Shown: positions 8,218 through 16,161 of the stretch, in pieces
Position numbering within the stretch: position 1 is the first letter of the stretch
How the letters are laid out: each line of letters begins with the position of its first letter
NCBI GenBank assembly: GCA_031277805.1
Contig: JAITLR010000027.1
Span: 226,682 to 290,681, forward strand
Reading direction: 5' to 3'
Source: Comamonas sp.
GTDB lineage: Bacteria > Pseudomonadota > Gammaproteobacteria > Burkholderiales > Burkholderiaceae_C
Length of the DNA stretch: 64,000 nt
The notes under the pieces: generated by a model
Told to the model about the DNA's origin: nothing
Databases searched by the model: none
Seen by the model: the letters and a program-made list of their open reading frames with translations, nothing else
Translations under genes and position numbers: made by a program

Positions 8218-8748
8218 ATGACGGACTCCACACAGAACACCCCCCGCAGCTGGGACCAGCCCGAAGGCACCAGCTTTGAAGACTGGATGACTTCGCGCGT
8301 CGCGCGCTTTTCCACGCGCAAGTACGACTTCGACGCGCTGAAGTTCCAGGCCGATTTCGACCCCAAGTACCGCCGCGGCCAGATGCGCTACATCGGTACT
8401 GGCGGCACGGGCGTGGCTGCTGACAGCAACACCATCCCCTCGGAAAACTTCACTTTCTCCACCATGGTGATCCCTGCCGGGCATGAAGGTCCGTCGCACC
8501 TGCACACCGACGTCGAGGAAGTGTTCTTCGTGATGCGCGGCAAGCTCAAGCTGGTGCTCGAGAAGGATGGCCAGCGCTTCGAAACCATCCTGACCGACCG
8601 CGACGTGGTTTCCGTGCCGCCCGGCGTATACCGCGAAGAGATCAATATCGGCGACGAAGACGCGCTGATGTGCGTGATGCTGGGCGCCAAGAAGCCCGTC
8701 ACCCCGACCTATCCGCCCGAGCACCCTCTGGCCAAGATCAAGCGCTGA
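8218..8748 (+). CDS. Single-domain cupin protein, first gene of catabolic lobe 1
   Basis: This 176-aa protein has one conserved beta-barrel cupin domain. The metal-site pattern is GHEGPSHLHTDVEEVFFVMRG, with His/His/Glu ligands in motif 1, and motif 2 is around VSVPPGVYREEINIG. AGGAGAG precedes the ATG. Cupins of this size act as dioxygenases, isomerases or hydrolases on small acids, or only bind ligand. The gene is followed after 8 nt by an alpha/beta hydrolase gene and shares its direction with the whole island. The reaction cannot be assigned. Confidence 0.8.
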   Translation: MTDSTQNTPRSWDQPEGTSFEDWMTSRVARFSTRKYDFDALKFQADFDPKYRRGQMRYIGTGGTGVAADSNTIPSENFTFSTMVIPAGHEGPSHLHTDVEEVFFVMRGKLKLVLEKDGQRFETILTDRDVVSVPPGVYREEINIGDEDALMCVMLGAKKPVTPTYPPEHPLAKIKR

Positions 8749-8756
8749 GCCAGGCC

Positions 8757-9620
8757 ATGACACAGGACACGCTGTCCCTCAAGGTGCAGCAGCTGGAGAG
8801 CGCATTTCCCGAGCGGCTGGTGCAGTTGCCGGATGGCTCCCAGGTCGCCTGGCGCGAGGCTGGTGACACAGATGCCGAGTTTGCCGTCGTGCTGCTGCAC
8901 GGCATCAGCTCCGGCTCGGCATCGTGGCTGGATGTGGCGCGGCCGCTGAGCGACAAGGTGCGCGTGCTGGCCTGGGACGCCCCGGGCTACGGCATATCCA
9001 CGCCGCTGGCGCAGCCTGCACCTCTTGACGCCGACTATGCCCGGTCGCTGGCCCGGTCCCTGAGCGTTCTGGGCGTGCGCCGCTGCATTCTGGTCGGCCA
9101 CTCGCTGGGTGCGCTGATGGCGGCCAAACTGGCCTGCACGGACGCGTCCGGTCTGGTTGCGCAACTGGTGCTCATCAGCCCGGCAGGCGGCTATGGCGCG
9201 CCGGCCAAGGCCGAGCAGCAGGCCAAGGTACGCCAGGGGCGCCTGGCTTCGCTGGCCGAGAAAGGCGTTGCCGGTTTGGCCGCCGTGATCGACCAGCGGC
9301 TGGTATCGGCGGCAGCACCTGAGACGGTGCGTGAATGGGTGCGCTGGAACACGGCCCGCATGCAGTCGCCAGGCTATGCGCAGGCGGTGGAGCTGCTGTG
9401 CGGCAGCGATCTGGGGCAGGCGACCGGAAGGCTGTCCATGCCGGTGCAGGTCTGGGTGGGCGAGCATGACGTGGTCACGCCTCCTGCGGCTTGCAAGGCC
9501 TGGGCCGAGCTGCTGGGCGCCCACTACGGTACGCTAGCGGCCGCCGGCCATGCTTCACCCGTGGAACAACCAGGGGAGATTGTGCAGAGGCTGGCGTTCC
9601 TGCTGGACCACAGCGCCTGA
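8757..9620 (+). CDS. Alpha/beta hydrolase (MhpC / enol-lactonase-like)
   Basis: This 287-aa hydrolase has an oxyanion-hole motif LLHGIS, nucleophile S116 in VGHSLGAL, acid D238 in GEHDVVTPP and H265 in AAAGHASP, so the triad is complete. The overall pattern resembles meta-cleavage-product hydrolases and 3-oxoadipate enol-lactonases. The ATG at 8757 lies 8 nt after the cupin stop; an open frame from 8670 overlaps the cupin gene and was not chosen. In this context it could cleave the product of the extradiol dioxygenase encoded at 20603, but other ester or lactone substrates are possible. Confidence 0.82.
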   Translation: MTQDTLSLKVQQLESAFPERLVQLPDGSQVAWREAGDTDAEFAVVLLHGISSGSASWLDVARPLSDKVRVLAWDAPGYGISTPLAQPAPLDADYARSLARSLSVLGVRRCILVGHSLGALMAAKLACTDASGLVAQLVLISPAGGYGAPAKAEQQAKVRQGRLASLAEKGVAGLAAVIDQRLVSAAAPETVREWVRWNTARMQSPGYAQAVELLCGSDLGQATGRLSMPVQVWVGEHDVVTPPAACKAWAELLGAHYGTLAAAGHASPVEQPGEIVQRLAFLLDHSA

Positions 9621-9640
9621 TTCTTCACCTGCCGATAGCC

Positions 9641-10447
9641 ATGACCGACTCCGCCGAGATTTCGACCAACGACAACGACCGCTACACCGTGCCCGCGCTG
9701 GAACGCGGGCTGCGCCTGCTGGCTTGCTTCAGCCCGGCACAGCCCGTGTGGAGCGCTCCGGAACTGGCCCGCAGCCTGGAGCTACCACGCTCCACGGTGT
9801 TCCGTATGTTGACCACGCTCGAAAACTCGGGGTATCTGCAGCGCAGCGGCACCGAATACCGCCTCGGCCTGGCCGTGCTGCGCCTAGGCTACGACTATCT
9901 GTCGACCCAGCCGCTGGCGCAACTGGCCGAGCCGGTGCTGCAGGACCTGTGCGACGCGCTGGGCATGACCAGCAATCTGGCGCTGCGCGACGGTACTTCG
10001 ATTGTCTATGTGGCGCGCATCGCGCCGGCAGGTGCTTTTCAGGGCGCGGTGCGTGTGGGCTCGCGCTTGCCGGCCCATGCCACGGTGCTGGGGCGTGCCT
10101 TGCTGCAGGACATGGATGCTGTGCAATTGAGCGAGGTGTTCGGGGGGGATGAGCTGCCCCAGTTTTCCGAAAGCACGCCGCACAACGTCGATGAACTGCA
10201 GCGCCTGCTGGCCCAGGACCGCGAGCGCGGCTATGCCATGGGCGAGGGCTTTTACGAACCCGGCGTCTCCAGCATTGCTGCGCCGGTGCGCGGCGGTGGC
10301 GGGAGAGTGGTGGCCGGTCTGGCCGTGGCCATTCCGTTCACGGAGCTGATGCCCGAAAAAACCCAGTTCTGGGTGCAACAGGTGCGCGAGGCGGCCGAGA
10401 CTCTGTCCGGCCATCTGCGCCGGCAGCACCCGGATCTTTTGCGCTGA
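9641..10447 (+). CDS. IclR-family transcriptional regulator (lobe 1)
   Basis: This 268-aa protein has an N-terminal winged helix-turn-helix (WSAPELARSLELPRSTVFRML) and a C-terminal effector-binding domain (SRLPAHATVLGRALL, ERGYAMGEGFYEPGVSSIAAPV). The N-terminal block YTVPALERGLRLL is nearly repeated as YMVPALERGLRLL in the second IclR protein encoded at 14511, so the two are close paralogs. IclR regulators in Comamonas-type aromatic catabolism, for example TphR, respond to the pathway substrate. This gene sits inside the operon it probably controls, 20 nt after the hydrolase gene. Confidence 0.9.
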   Translation: MTDSAEISTNDNDRYTVPALERGLRLLACFSPAQPVWSAPELARSLELPRSTVFRMLTTLENSGYLQRSGTEYRLGLAVLRLGYDYLSTQPLAQLAEPVLQDLCDALGMTSNLALRDGTSIVYVARIAPAGAFQGAVRVGSRLPAHATVLGRALLQDMDAVQLSEVFGGDELPQFSESTPHNVDELQRLLAQDRERGYAMGEGFYEPGVSSIAAPVRGGGGRVVAGLAVAIPFTELMPEKTQFWVQQVREAAETLSGHLRRQHPDLLR

Positions 10448-10532
10448 CCTGTCATCGCGTCCTCATGGCTGCTGCAAGGCAATCATGAATGCGCTTTCAC
10501 GCCGGGCCAGCGCATTTCTCAGGAAGTGTGAA

Positions 10533-11333
10533 ATGAAAAATATTGCATTGATTGGTTGCGGCGCGATTGGCTCCAGCGTTCTGGAGCTGCTGAGCGGTGA
10601 TGCCCGGCTGCAGGTGCGCTGGGTGCTGGTGCCCGAGGCCAGCGCTGCGATTCAGGAAACCGTGGTGCGCCTTGCGCCGCAGGCGCAGATCCTGCCGGCG
10701 CTGCCCGCCGATGCCCGACCCGACCTGGTGGTGGAGTGCGCGGGCCATGGCGCCATCGAGGAACATGTGCTGCCCGCGCTGGCACGCGGCATTCCCTCCG
10801 TGGTAGCGTCGATAGGCGCTCTGAGTGCACCCGGCATGGCCGAGCGCGTTCAGGCGGCGGCCGAGGCCGGCCAGACCCAGGTGCAGCTGCTGTCCGGCGC
10901 CATCGGTGGCATCGACGCACTGGCCGCGGCCCGCGTGGGCGGGCTGGATGCTGTGGTCTACACGGGCCGCAAACCGCCCAAGGCCTGGAGCGGCACGCCG
11001 GCCGAGCAGGCCTGCGATCTGGCCAGCCTGACCGAGGCCTTCTGCATCTTCGAAGGCACGGCGCGTGAGGCGGCCCAGCTCTATCCCAAGAATGCCAATG
11101 TGGCGGCCACGCTGTCGCTGGCGGGCCTGGGCCTGGACAAGACCATGGTGCGTCTGTTCGCAGACCCGGCCGTTGACGAGAACGTGCACCACGTCGAGGC
11201 ACGCGGCGCCTTCGGCTCCATGGAGCTGACCATGCGTGGCAAGCCTTTGGCGGCCAACCCCAAGACCTCGGCGCTGACCGTGTACAGCGTGGTGCGCGCC
11301 GTGCTCAACAACGTGGCTTCGCTGGCCATCTGA
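10533..11333 (+). CDS. nadX: L-aspartate dehydrogenase-like protein (NadX family)
   Basis: This 266-aa protein has an N-terminal NAD(P)-binding GCGAIG (8-13) and the family's C-terminal domain (NANVAATLSLAGLGLDKTMV, TSALTVYSVVRAVLN). Characterised members oxidise L-aspartate to iminoaspartate for NAD synthesis or aspartate breakdown. The start at 10533 follows AGGAAG and gives the proper nucleotide-binding fold; a frame from 10485 is open but unlikely. Being embedded with an IclR gene and a solute-binding-protein gene suggests a catabolic job, perhaps on an amino-dicarboxylate or in reverse amination. The product name is firm only at family level. Confidence 0.8.
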   Translation: MKNIALIGCGAIGSSVLELLSGDARLQVRWVLVPEASAAIQETVVRLAPQAQILPALPADARPDLVVECAGHGAIEEHVLPALARGIPSVVASIGALSAPGMAERVQAAAEAGQTQVQLLSGAIGGIDALAAARVGGLDAVVYTGRKPPKAWSGTPAEQACDLASLTEAFCIFEGTAREAAQLYPKNANVAATLSLAGLGLDKTMVRLFADPAVDENVHHVEARGAFGSMELTMRGKPLAANPKTSALTVYSVVRAVLNNVASLAI

Positions 11334-11546
11334 TCCATCCCTGACAGGCCTACACCATGTGTCGTGCCTTGGGCATGCATCTTGCTGTGTTCTGGCAAAA
11401 ATGCACACGGACATGTGTCCATTTGAGCATGGCATCCATGGTGGCATGCCGCCGCCCGCCGGCCTTTGCGCTGCATCAAGCCTGATGTGCAGAGGCTCCT
11501 GGGTTCTTTAGAAATTTCCGCTCTCGTTTTCCGAGGAGACAACACC
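11334..11546. other. Intergenic region before the first Bug gene
   Basis: This 213-bp gap has no credible gene. It contains GGACATGTGTCC, an imperfect palindrome, at about 11410. CGAGGAGA just before the Bug start is a strong ribosome binding site. A separate promoter for the Bug gene may lie here. Confidence 0.3.
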
Positions 11547-12545
11547 ATGCAACGTTCCGCATTCCTCAAGTCCTGCCTGGCGCTGGCTTGCACGGCCGTG
11601 CTGCCTGCCGCCATGTCACCGGCGTTGGCAGCCGGTGCTGCCGAGCAGCTGTCCAGCGGCCAGTTCACCATCATTGCGCCGTTCCCCGCCGGCGGTGCGG
11701 TGGACATCCTTTCCCGCATCCTGGCCACGGGTCTGACCGAGGAGTACAAGCAGGCCGCCATCGTGGACAACCGTCCCGGCGCCAACGGCAACATCGGCAT
11801 CGACATGGTCAAGCGTGCCAAGCCCGACGGCCACACGCTGTTGGTCGTGCCCCAGGGCAATCTGACCATCAACCCCACGCTGATGCCCAAGCTGCCCTAC
11901 AACGTGTTCGGCGATTTCGTGCCCGTGGCTTCCATGGGCCGTGCGGCCAATGTGATCGCCGTCAATCCCCAGGTGCCGGCCAAGACCATCCAGGAGCTGG
12001 TGGCACTGTCCAAGTCCAAGCCCGATTCGATCAGCTATGCCTCGCCCGGCGTGGGCTCCAGCCTGCATCTGGCCGGCGAGCTGTTCAAGGACAAGTCGGG
12101 CGCCGACATCATGCATGTGGCCTACAAGGGCTCGGGCCAGGGCCTGAACGATGCCCTGGGCGGCAGCATTCCCATGCTGATTGCCAACATGCCCACCGTG
12201 CTGCCCCATGTGCAGTCGGGCAAGCTGCGCGCCCTGGCCGTGACCGATGCCGCGCGCTCGAGCTTCCTGCCCAATGTGCCGACCCTGGCCGAAGCCGGCA
12301 TCCCTGGCATTGCCGTTTCCTCCTGGTATGGCGTGCTGGCGCCCAAGAACACACCGCCCGAAGTGGTCAGGCAGCTGGCCGAGGACATCGACAAGGTCAT
12401 GAAGACCCAGGCCGCGCAGAACCAGCTCAAGGCACAGGGCATGACGCCCTGGGTGGTCAAGGGCGATGCCTTTGGCGAGCTGATTCGCAAGGAGACGGTG
12501 TTGTGGGCGCCCGTGGTCAAGAGTCACCACATCGTGGCGCAGTAA
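11547..12545 (+). CDS. Bug/TctC-family periplasmic solute-binding protein 1
   Basis: This 332-aa secreted protein has a signal peptide (basic MQRSAFLKS, hydrophobic core, cleavage near ALAAG). The mature part shows Bug family markers: IIAPFPAGGAVDILSRIL, VDNRPGANGNIGIDMV, SYASPGVGSSLHLAGELF and HVAYKGSGQGLNDALGG. Bug proteins bind carboxylates and present them to tripartite tricarboxylate transporters. No TctA or TctB membrane gene occurs in the window, so it would have to use one encoded elsewhere, as shown for Comamonas terephthalate uptake. Start at 11547 was chosen for its RBS and signal peptide. A hairpin terminator follows. Confidence 0.9.
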   Translation: MQRSAFLKSCLALACTAVLPAAMSPALAAGAAEQLSSGQFTIIAPFPAGGAVDILSRILATGLTEEYKQAAIVDNRPGANGNIGIDMVKRAKPDGHTLLVVPQGNLTINPTLMPKLPYNVFGDFVPVASMGRAANVIAVNPQVPAKTIQELVALSKSKPDSISYASPGVGSSLHLAGELFKDKSGADIMHVAYKGSGQGLNDALGGSIPMLIANMPTVLPHVQSGKLRALAVTDAARSSFLPNVPTLAEAGIPGIAVSSWYGVLAPKNTPPEVVRQLAEDIDKVMKTQAAQNQLKAQGMTPWVVKGDAFGELIRKETVLWAPVVKSHHIVAQ

Positions 12546-12582
12546 AGCGCCATGCTCTAATCGCGCTCTTGCGCTACGAACC

Positions 12583-12607
12583 AAAGCGGCCCGGTGCCGC
12601 TTTTGTC
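12583..12607 (+). terminator. Probable terminator after Bug gene 1
   Basis: The stem AAAGCGG (12583-12589) pairs with CCGCTTT (12597-12603) across a 7-nt loop, followed by an interrupted T-run. It suggests lobe 1 ends here and that the nucleosidase gene is expressed separately. Confidence 0.6.
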
Positions 12608-12641
12608 TTTTCTTTCCGACCTGTTTCAGAACGCCACGCTC

Positions 12642-13379
12642 ATGACCATCGCCATTCTCAGTGCTCTTGCCGAAGAACAACACGGCCTGGTGGACGCCAT
12701 GGAGGACATGCAAAGCCAGCGCCACGCGGGGCGCGACTTCTGGCTGGGCCGGCTGCATGGGCATGAGGTGGTGTGCGCGCTCTCGGGCATCGGCAAGGTG
12801 GCCGCGGCCACCACCACGGCGGCGCTGATCGAGCGCTTTGGCGTGCGCGCCATCGTGTTCACCGGCGTGGCCGGCGGCATAGGGCAGGGCGTGAATGTGG
12901 GCGACGTGGTGATCGCGCGCCAGTTCCTGCAGCACGACATGGACGCTTCGCCGATCTTTCCGCGTTGGGAAATACCGGGCTATGGCTGCAGCACGCTGGC
13001 CTGCGATGGAGCGATGACGGATCGCCTGGTGCAGGCGGCAGCCTCCGCAGTCCAGGCCGGCATCGTGGCCTCCCACGCGTCAGCCCGCGTGCATGAAGGG
13101 CTGATCGCCAGCGGCGACCAGTTCGTCAGTTCGCGCCAGGCCAGCGACCGCCTGCGTACCGAGCTGCAGGTCGCGAGCCACCATGTGCTGGCCGTGGAGA
13201 TGGAAGGAGCCGCCGTGGCCCAGACCTGCTTCGACTACGGCGTGCCTTTTGCGGCCATGCGCACCATCTCGGACCGCGCCGACGACAGCGCCCATGTCGA
13301 CTTCTCCGAATTCGTGCGCACCGTGGCCAGCCGCTACGCCCAGCTGGTGGTGTCGGACTTTCTGCGCCAGCTGCGCTGA
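12642..13379 (+). CDS. 5'-methylthioadenosine/S-adenosylhomocysteine nucleosidase-like protein
   Basis: This 245-aa protein belongs to the phosphorylase/nucleosidase (PNP_UDP_1) superfamily. It starts MTIAILSALAEEQHGL, has the glycine-rich VFTGVAGGIGQGVNVGDVV, LIASGDQFV, and the substrate-binding VLAVEMEGAAVAQTC with catalytic Asp in ISDRADDSA. MTAN cleaves the glycosidic bond of MTA or SAH to recycle methionine and adenine. Start 12642 removes a non-homologous leader. It sits between the two catabolic lobes, with a terminator on each side, so it may be a housekeeping gene rather than part of the pathway. Confidence 0.85.
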   Translation: MTIAILSALAEEQHGLVDAMEDMQSQRHAGRDFWLGRLHGHEVVCALSGIGKVAAATTTAALIERFGVRAIVFTGVAGGIGQGVNVGDVVIARQFLQHDMDASPIFPRWEIPGYGCSTLACDGAMTDRLVQAAASAVQAGIVASHASARVHEGLIASGDQFVSSRQASDRLRTELQVASHHVLAVEMEGAAVAQTCFDYGVPFAAMRTISDRADDSAHVDFSEFVRTVASRYAQLVVSDFLRQLR

Positions 13380-13402
13380 AGGTCTGCGCCAACCGATGAT
13401 TC

Positions 13403-13490
13403 TTTGATAGCTGCTGACGCAAATCCTGTCTGATTCTTATATAGATTTCTGCGTGTATTCGTGCGTTGACGTGCGCTGCTAGCTATCAAA
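13403..13490. repeat. R2-family element with inverted ends
   Basis: The ends TTTGATAGCT (13403-13412) and AGCTATCAAA (13481-13490) are perfect inverted repeats bracketing about 68 bp. The interior (GCTGACGCA ... TGCGCTGCT) keeps the GATAGCTGC/GCGC layout of R2 but is longer and A/T-rich, like a stretched or composite copy. Confidence 0.65.
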
Positions 13491-13563
13491 TCGGGACACC
13501 TCCAGTCCCCGTCTGACCTGCAGCCCGATGGCGGGCAGCTACATGAACGCCAATCCTTTTCCC

Positions 13564-13587
13564 AACCGCGCTTGCCGCGGTTTTTTT
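13564..13587 (+). terminator. Intrinsic terminator after the nucleosidase gene
   Basis: The stem AACCGCG (13564-13570), loop CTTGC, CGCGGTT (13576-13582) runs into a total run of seven T. Confidence 0.85.
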
Positions 13588-13671
13588 GCGCCTGTTTGAG
13601 CCGTTATTTTTTGTATCGCCTAGGGGTTTCCCCTTGTTCTGACGCGAAATGATCGTCACTAAACTGCCATC

Positions 13672-13707
13672 TGTTTCAGGAAAAAAGTGTCATTTCATAT
13701 TTGAAAC
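13672..13707. promoter_or_regulatory. Candidate IclR operator upstream of lobe 2
   Basis: The palindrome TTTCATATTTGAAA (13693-13706; arms TTTCA/TGAAA) and an upstream TTTCAGGAAA (13674-13683) lie within 50 bp of the first lobe 2 gene. They resemble the TTTCATTAGAAA sites near 8156. No clear -35/-10 pair could be placed with confidence. Confidence 0.4.
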
Positions 13708-13720
13708 AAAATAAGGCAAG

Positions 13721-14497
13721 ATGACCATGAACACCACGCATCTCACCGGCCAGCTCGCAGGGCGCCGGATTCTCGTGACCGGTGCCGCTCGCGGCCTGGG
13801 TTTTGCCTTTGCACAGACGCTGTGCACGCAGGGAGCACAGGTCGTGCTCGCCGATCTGCGTGAAGAGCTGCTGGCCCAGGCCGTGGAGCAACTGCGCGCC
13901 CAGGGCCTGCAAGCCCACGGCGTGGCTTTCGATGCCTGCAACCCGGCTTCCATCGAGCACTGCGCGCAACGGGCTGTGCAGTGGCTGGGCGGCCTCGACG
14001 GTCTGGTCAACAACGCTGCCGTCACCGACTCGGGCGGCAAGGGCATGGACGACATCGCCATCGAAAAGTGGGACCAGGTGATGAACGTCAACGTGCGCGG
14101 CGTCTGGCTGATGACGCGCGCCTGCCGCGCCGCGCTGCGTGACAGCGGCCGCGGCGCCGTGGTCAACCTGGCCTCCGACACCGCGCTGTGGGGCGCTCCC
14201 AACCTGATGGCCTATGTGGCCAGCAAGGGGGCCGTGATGGCCATGACCCATTCCCTGGCCCGCGAAATGGGCGGCGACAACGTCACCGTCAACGCCGTGG
14301 CACCCGGCCTGGTGCTGGTGGAGGCCACTGAGTACGTGCCCGAGCACCGCCACCGTCTCTACATCGACCAGCGCGCGCTGCAGCGCGAGCAGGGTCCCGA
14401 GGATGTCTCGGGCGCCGTGTCCTATCTGCTGTCGGACGGCGCACGTTTCGTGACGGGCCAGGTGCTGCCCGTCAATGGCGGCTTCGTCATGAACTGA
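13721..14497 (+). CDS. Short-chain dehydrogenase/reductase, catalytically complete (SDR 1)
   Basis: This 258-aa classical SDR has the cofactor motif TGAARGLG (20-27), NNAA (97-100), catalytic S152, and Y165-x3-K169 in AYVASKGAVMAM. The C-terminal TGQVLPVNGGFVMN is typical. It likely oxidises a hydroxy group, or reduces a ketone, with NAD(P). It is the first gene of the lobe 2 operon. ATG 13721 and ATG 13727 are both usable; the AAGG at 13713-13716 would fit the second slightly better. In the proposed pathway it would supply the keto acid for the ThDP enzyme. The substrate is unknown. Confidence 0.88.
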   Translation: MTMNTTHLTGQLAGRRILVTGAARGLGFAFAQTLCTQGAQVVLADLREELLAQAVEQLRAQGLQAHGVAFDACNPASIEHCAQRAVQWLGGLDGLVNNAAVTDSGGKGMDDIAIEKWDQVMNVNVRGVWLMTRACRAALRDSGRGAVVNLASDTALWGAPNLMAYVASKGAVMAMTHSLAREMGGDNVTVNAVAPGLVLVEATEYVPEHRHRLYIDQRALQREQGPEDVSGAVSYLLSDGARFVTGQVLPVNGGFVMN

Positions 14498-14510
14498 GCG
14501 CAGGCCAGCC

Positions 14511-15368
14511 ATGAGCGACAACGACAACGTTTCCACCGACAACGGCTCCGACAAGTACATGGTGCCCGCACTGGAGCGCGGCCTACGCCTGCTGCAGGAG
14601 TTCGGCCGTGACCATGCCACGCTGGGGGCGCCCGAGCTGGCACGCCGCCTGCAGCTGCCGCGCGCCACGGTGTTCCGCATGCTCAACACGCTGGAGAGCA
14701 TGGGCTTTCTGCAGCGCGCCGAGGGCGGCAACGACTACCGGCTGGGCCTGTCCGTGCTGCGTCTGGGCTTCGAGTTCCTGTCTTCCATGGACCTGACCGA
14801 GCTGGGCCAGCCCGTGATCGCGCGGCTGTGCGATGAGATCCGCTTTCCCTGCAACATTGTGGTGCGTGACGGCCGCTCCATCGTCTACGTGGCCAAGGTC
14901 ACGCCGCCGACGCCGCTGACCAGCTCGGTGCGCGTGGGCACGCGCCTGCCTGCCCATGCCACGTTGCTGGGCCGCATCCTGCTGGCGGACCTGTCGCTGC
15001 CGGAGCTGCGCGCCCTCTATCCCGAAGAGCATCTGGAAGGCCATTCGCCCAAGACGCCGGGCACCGTGCTCGACCTGTTCAACTTGGTCCAGGCCGATCG
15101 CGAGCGCGGCCATGTCGCAGGCGCCGGCTTCTACGAAAGCTCGATCTCTACCGTCGCTGCACCCGTGCGCGATCACAGCGGCCGCGTTGTCGCGGCCCTG
15201 GGCGTGACCCTGGCCTCGGCCCAGATCGATCTGGAGCGCCAGGCACAACTGGTGCCGCGCGTATGTGCTGCAGCCGACGAACTGTCGGAACTGCTCAACT
15301 ACCGGCCGCAGTCCAGCGCGCAGGTTCTGTCCATCACCTCACGGCGCGCAGGAGGCGGCCATGCATGA
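14511..15368 (+). CDS. IclR-family transcriptional regulator (lobe 2)
   Basis: This 285-aa IclR-type protein has a winged HTH (LGAPELARRLQLPRATVFRMLNTL) and an effector domain (GTRLPAHATLLGRILLADL, ERGHVAGAGFYESSISTVAAPV). It is strongly similar to the regulator encoded at 9641, down to the VPALERGLRLL block, but has a longer C-terminal tail. It lies 13 nt after SDR 1. Its final 8 bases overlap the start of SDR 2, so regulator and enzymes are translated together. Autoregulation through the palindrome near 13693 is likely but inferred. Confidence 0.9.
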   Translation: MSDNDNVSTDNGSDKYMVPALERGLRLLQEFGRDHATLGAPELARRLQLPRATVFRMLNTLESMGFLQRAEGGNDYRLGLSVLRLGFEFLSSMDLTELGQPVIARLCDEIRFPCNIVVRDGRSIVYVAKVTPPTPLTSSVRVGTRLPAHATLLGRILLADLSLPELRALYPEEHLEGHSPKTPGTVLDLFNLVQADRERGHVAGAGFYESSISTVAAPVRDHSGRVVAALGVTLASAQIDLERQAQLVPRVCAAADELSELLNYRPQSSAQVLSITSRRAGGGHA

Positions 15369-16161
15369 CTTCAAACTTGATGCCACGGCCGTCGTCACCG
15401 GTGGCTCCTCGGGCATAGGCCTGGCCACGGTGGAGCTGCTGCTGGCCCAGGGCGCACGCGTGGCCCTGTGCGGCCGCAACCCCGAGCGTCTGGAGCAGGC
15501 CGTCAAGCAGTTGCTGGAGCTTCATCCCGAAGCTGGCGCGCGCCTGTTCGCACAGGCCTGCGACGTGCTCGATGCCGAGCAGGTGCAGCAGTTCGCACGC
15601 GCCAGCGAAGCGGCCCTGGGCCCGGCTTCCATCCTGATCAACAACGCAGGCCAGGGCCGCGTCTCCACCTTCGAGAACACCACGGATGAAGCGTGGACCG
15701 AGGAGCTGCACCTGAAGTTCTTCTCGGTGCTGCATCCCACACGCGCCTTTCTGCCGCAGCTCGAGCGCAACGAAGGCTCGGCCATCGTCTGCGTGAATTC
15801 GCTGCTCGCTTCCCAGCCCGAGCCGCACATGGTCGCCACCTCGGCCGCGCGTGCCGGCCTCAAGAACCTGGTGCGTTCCATGGCCACCGAGTTCGCGCCC
15901 AAGGGCATACGCGTCAACGGCATCCTGGTCGGCCTGATCGAGTCCGGCCAGTGGCGCCGCCGCTTCGAGGCCCGCGAGGACAAGAGCCAGACCTGGGAGC
16001 AGTGGAGCGGCGCGCTCGCAAGCACAAAGCACATCCCCATGGGGCGCCTTGGCAAGCCCGCCGAAGCGGCCCGCGCCATTTTCTTTCTTGCCACGCCACT
16101 GTCGTCGTACACGACGGGCAGCCACATCGACGTTTCCGGAGGCCATTCTCGCCATGCCTAA
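15361..16161 (+). CDS. SDR-fold protein lacking the catalytic Tyr and Lys (SDR 2)
   Basis: This 266-aa SDR-fold protein has TGGSSGIG (13-20), NNAG (94-97) and S147 in place. The YxxxK pair, expected 13 residues after the Ser, reads T160-S-A-A-R164 in MVATSAARAGL. The classical general base and cofactor-orienting Lys are therefore absent. SDR-like subgroups without the full tetrad are known, related to the 3-oxoacyl-ACP reductase-like branch. It may use another mechanism or be a binding or scaffolding partner. GGAGGCGG precedes ATG 15361. Both ends overlap neighbours by 8 bp, so it is tightly coupled in the operon. Confidence 0.85.
   Translation: MHDFKLDATAVVTGGSSGIGLATVELLLAQGARVALCGRNPERLEQAVKQLLELHPEAGARLFAQACDVLDAEQVQQFARASEAALGPASILINNAGQGRVSTFENTTDEAWTEELHLKFFSVLHPTRAFLPQLERNEGSAIVCVNSLLASQPEPHMVATSAARAGLKNLVRSMATEFAPKGIRVNGILVGLIESGQWRRRFEAREDKSQTWEQWSGALASTKHIPMGRLGKPAEAARAIFFLATPLSSYTTGSHIDVSGGHSRHA

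Larger units (their letters stand above)
13380..13720. other. 341-bp intergenic region between the two catabolic lobes
   Basis: No gene was found. The region holds an R2-like inverted repeat (13403-13490), an intrinsic terminator (13564-13587) and an A/T-rich control region with a TTTCATATTTGAAA palindrome just upstream of the lobe 2 operon. Confidence 0.7.
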
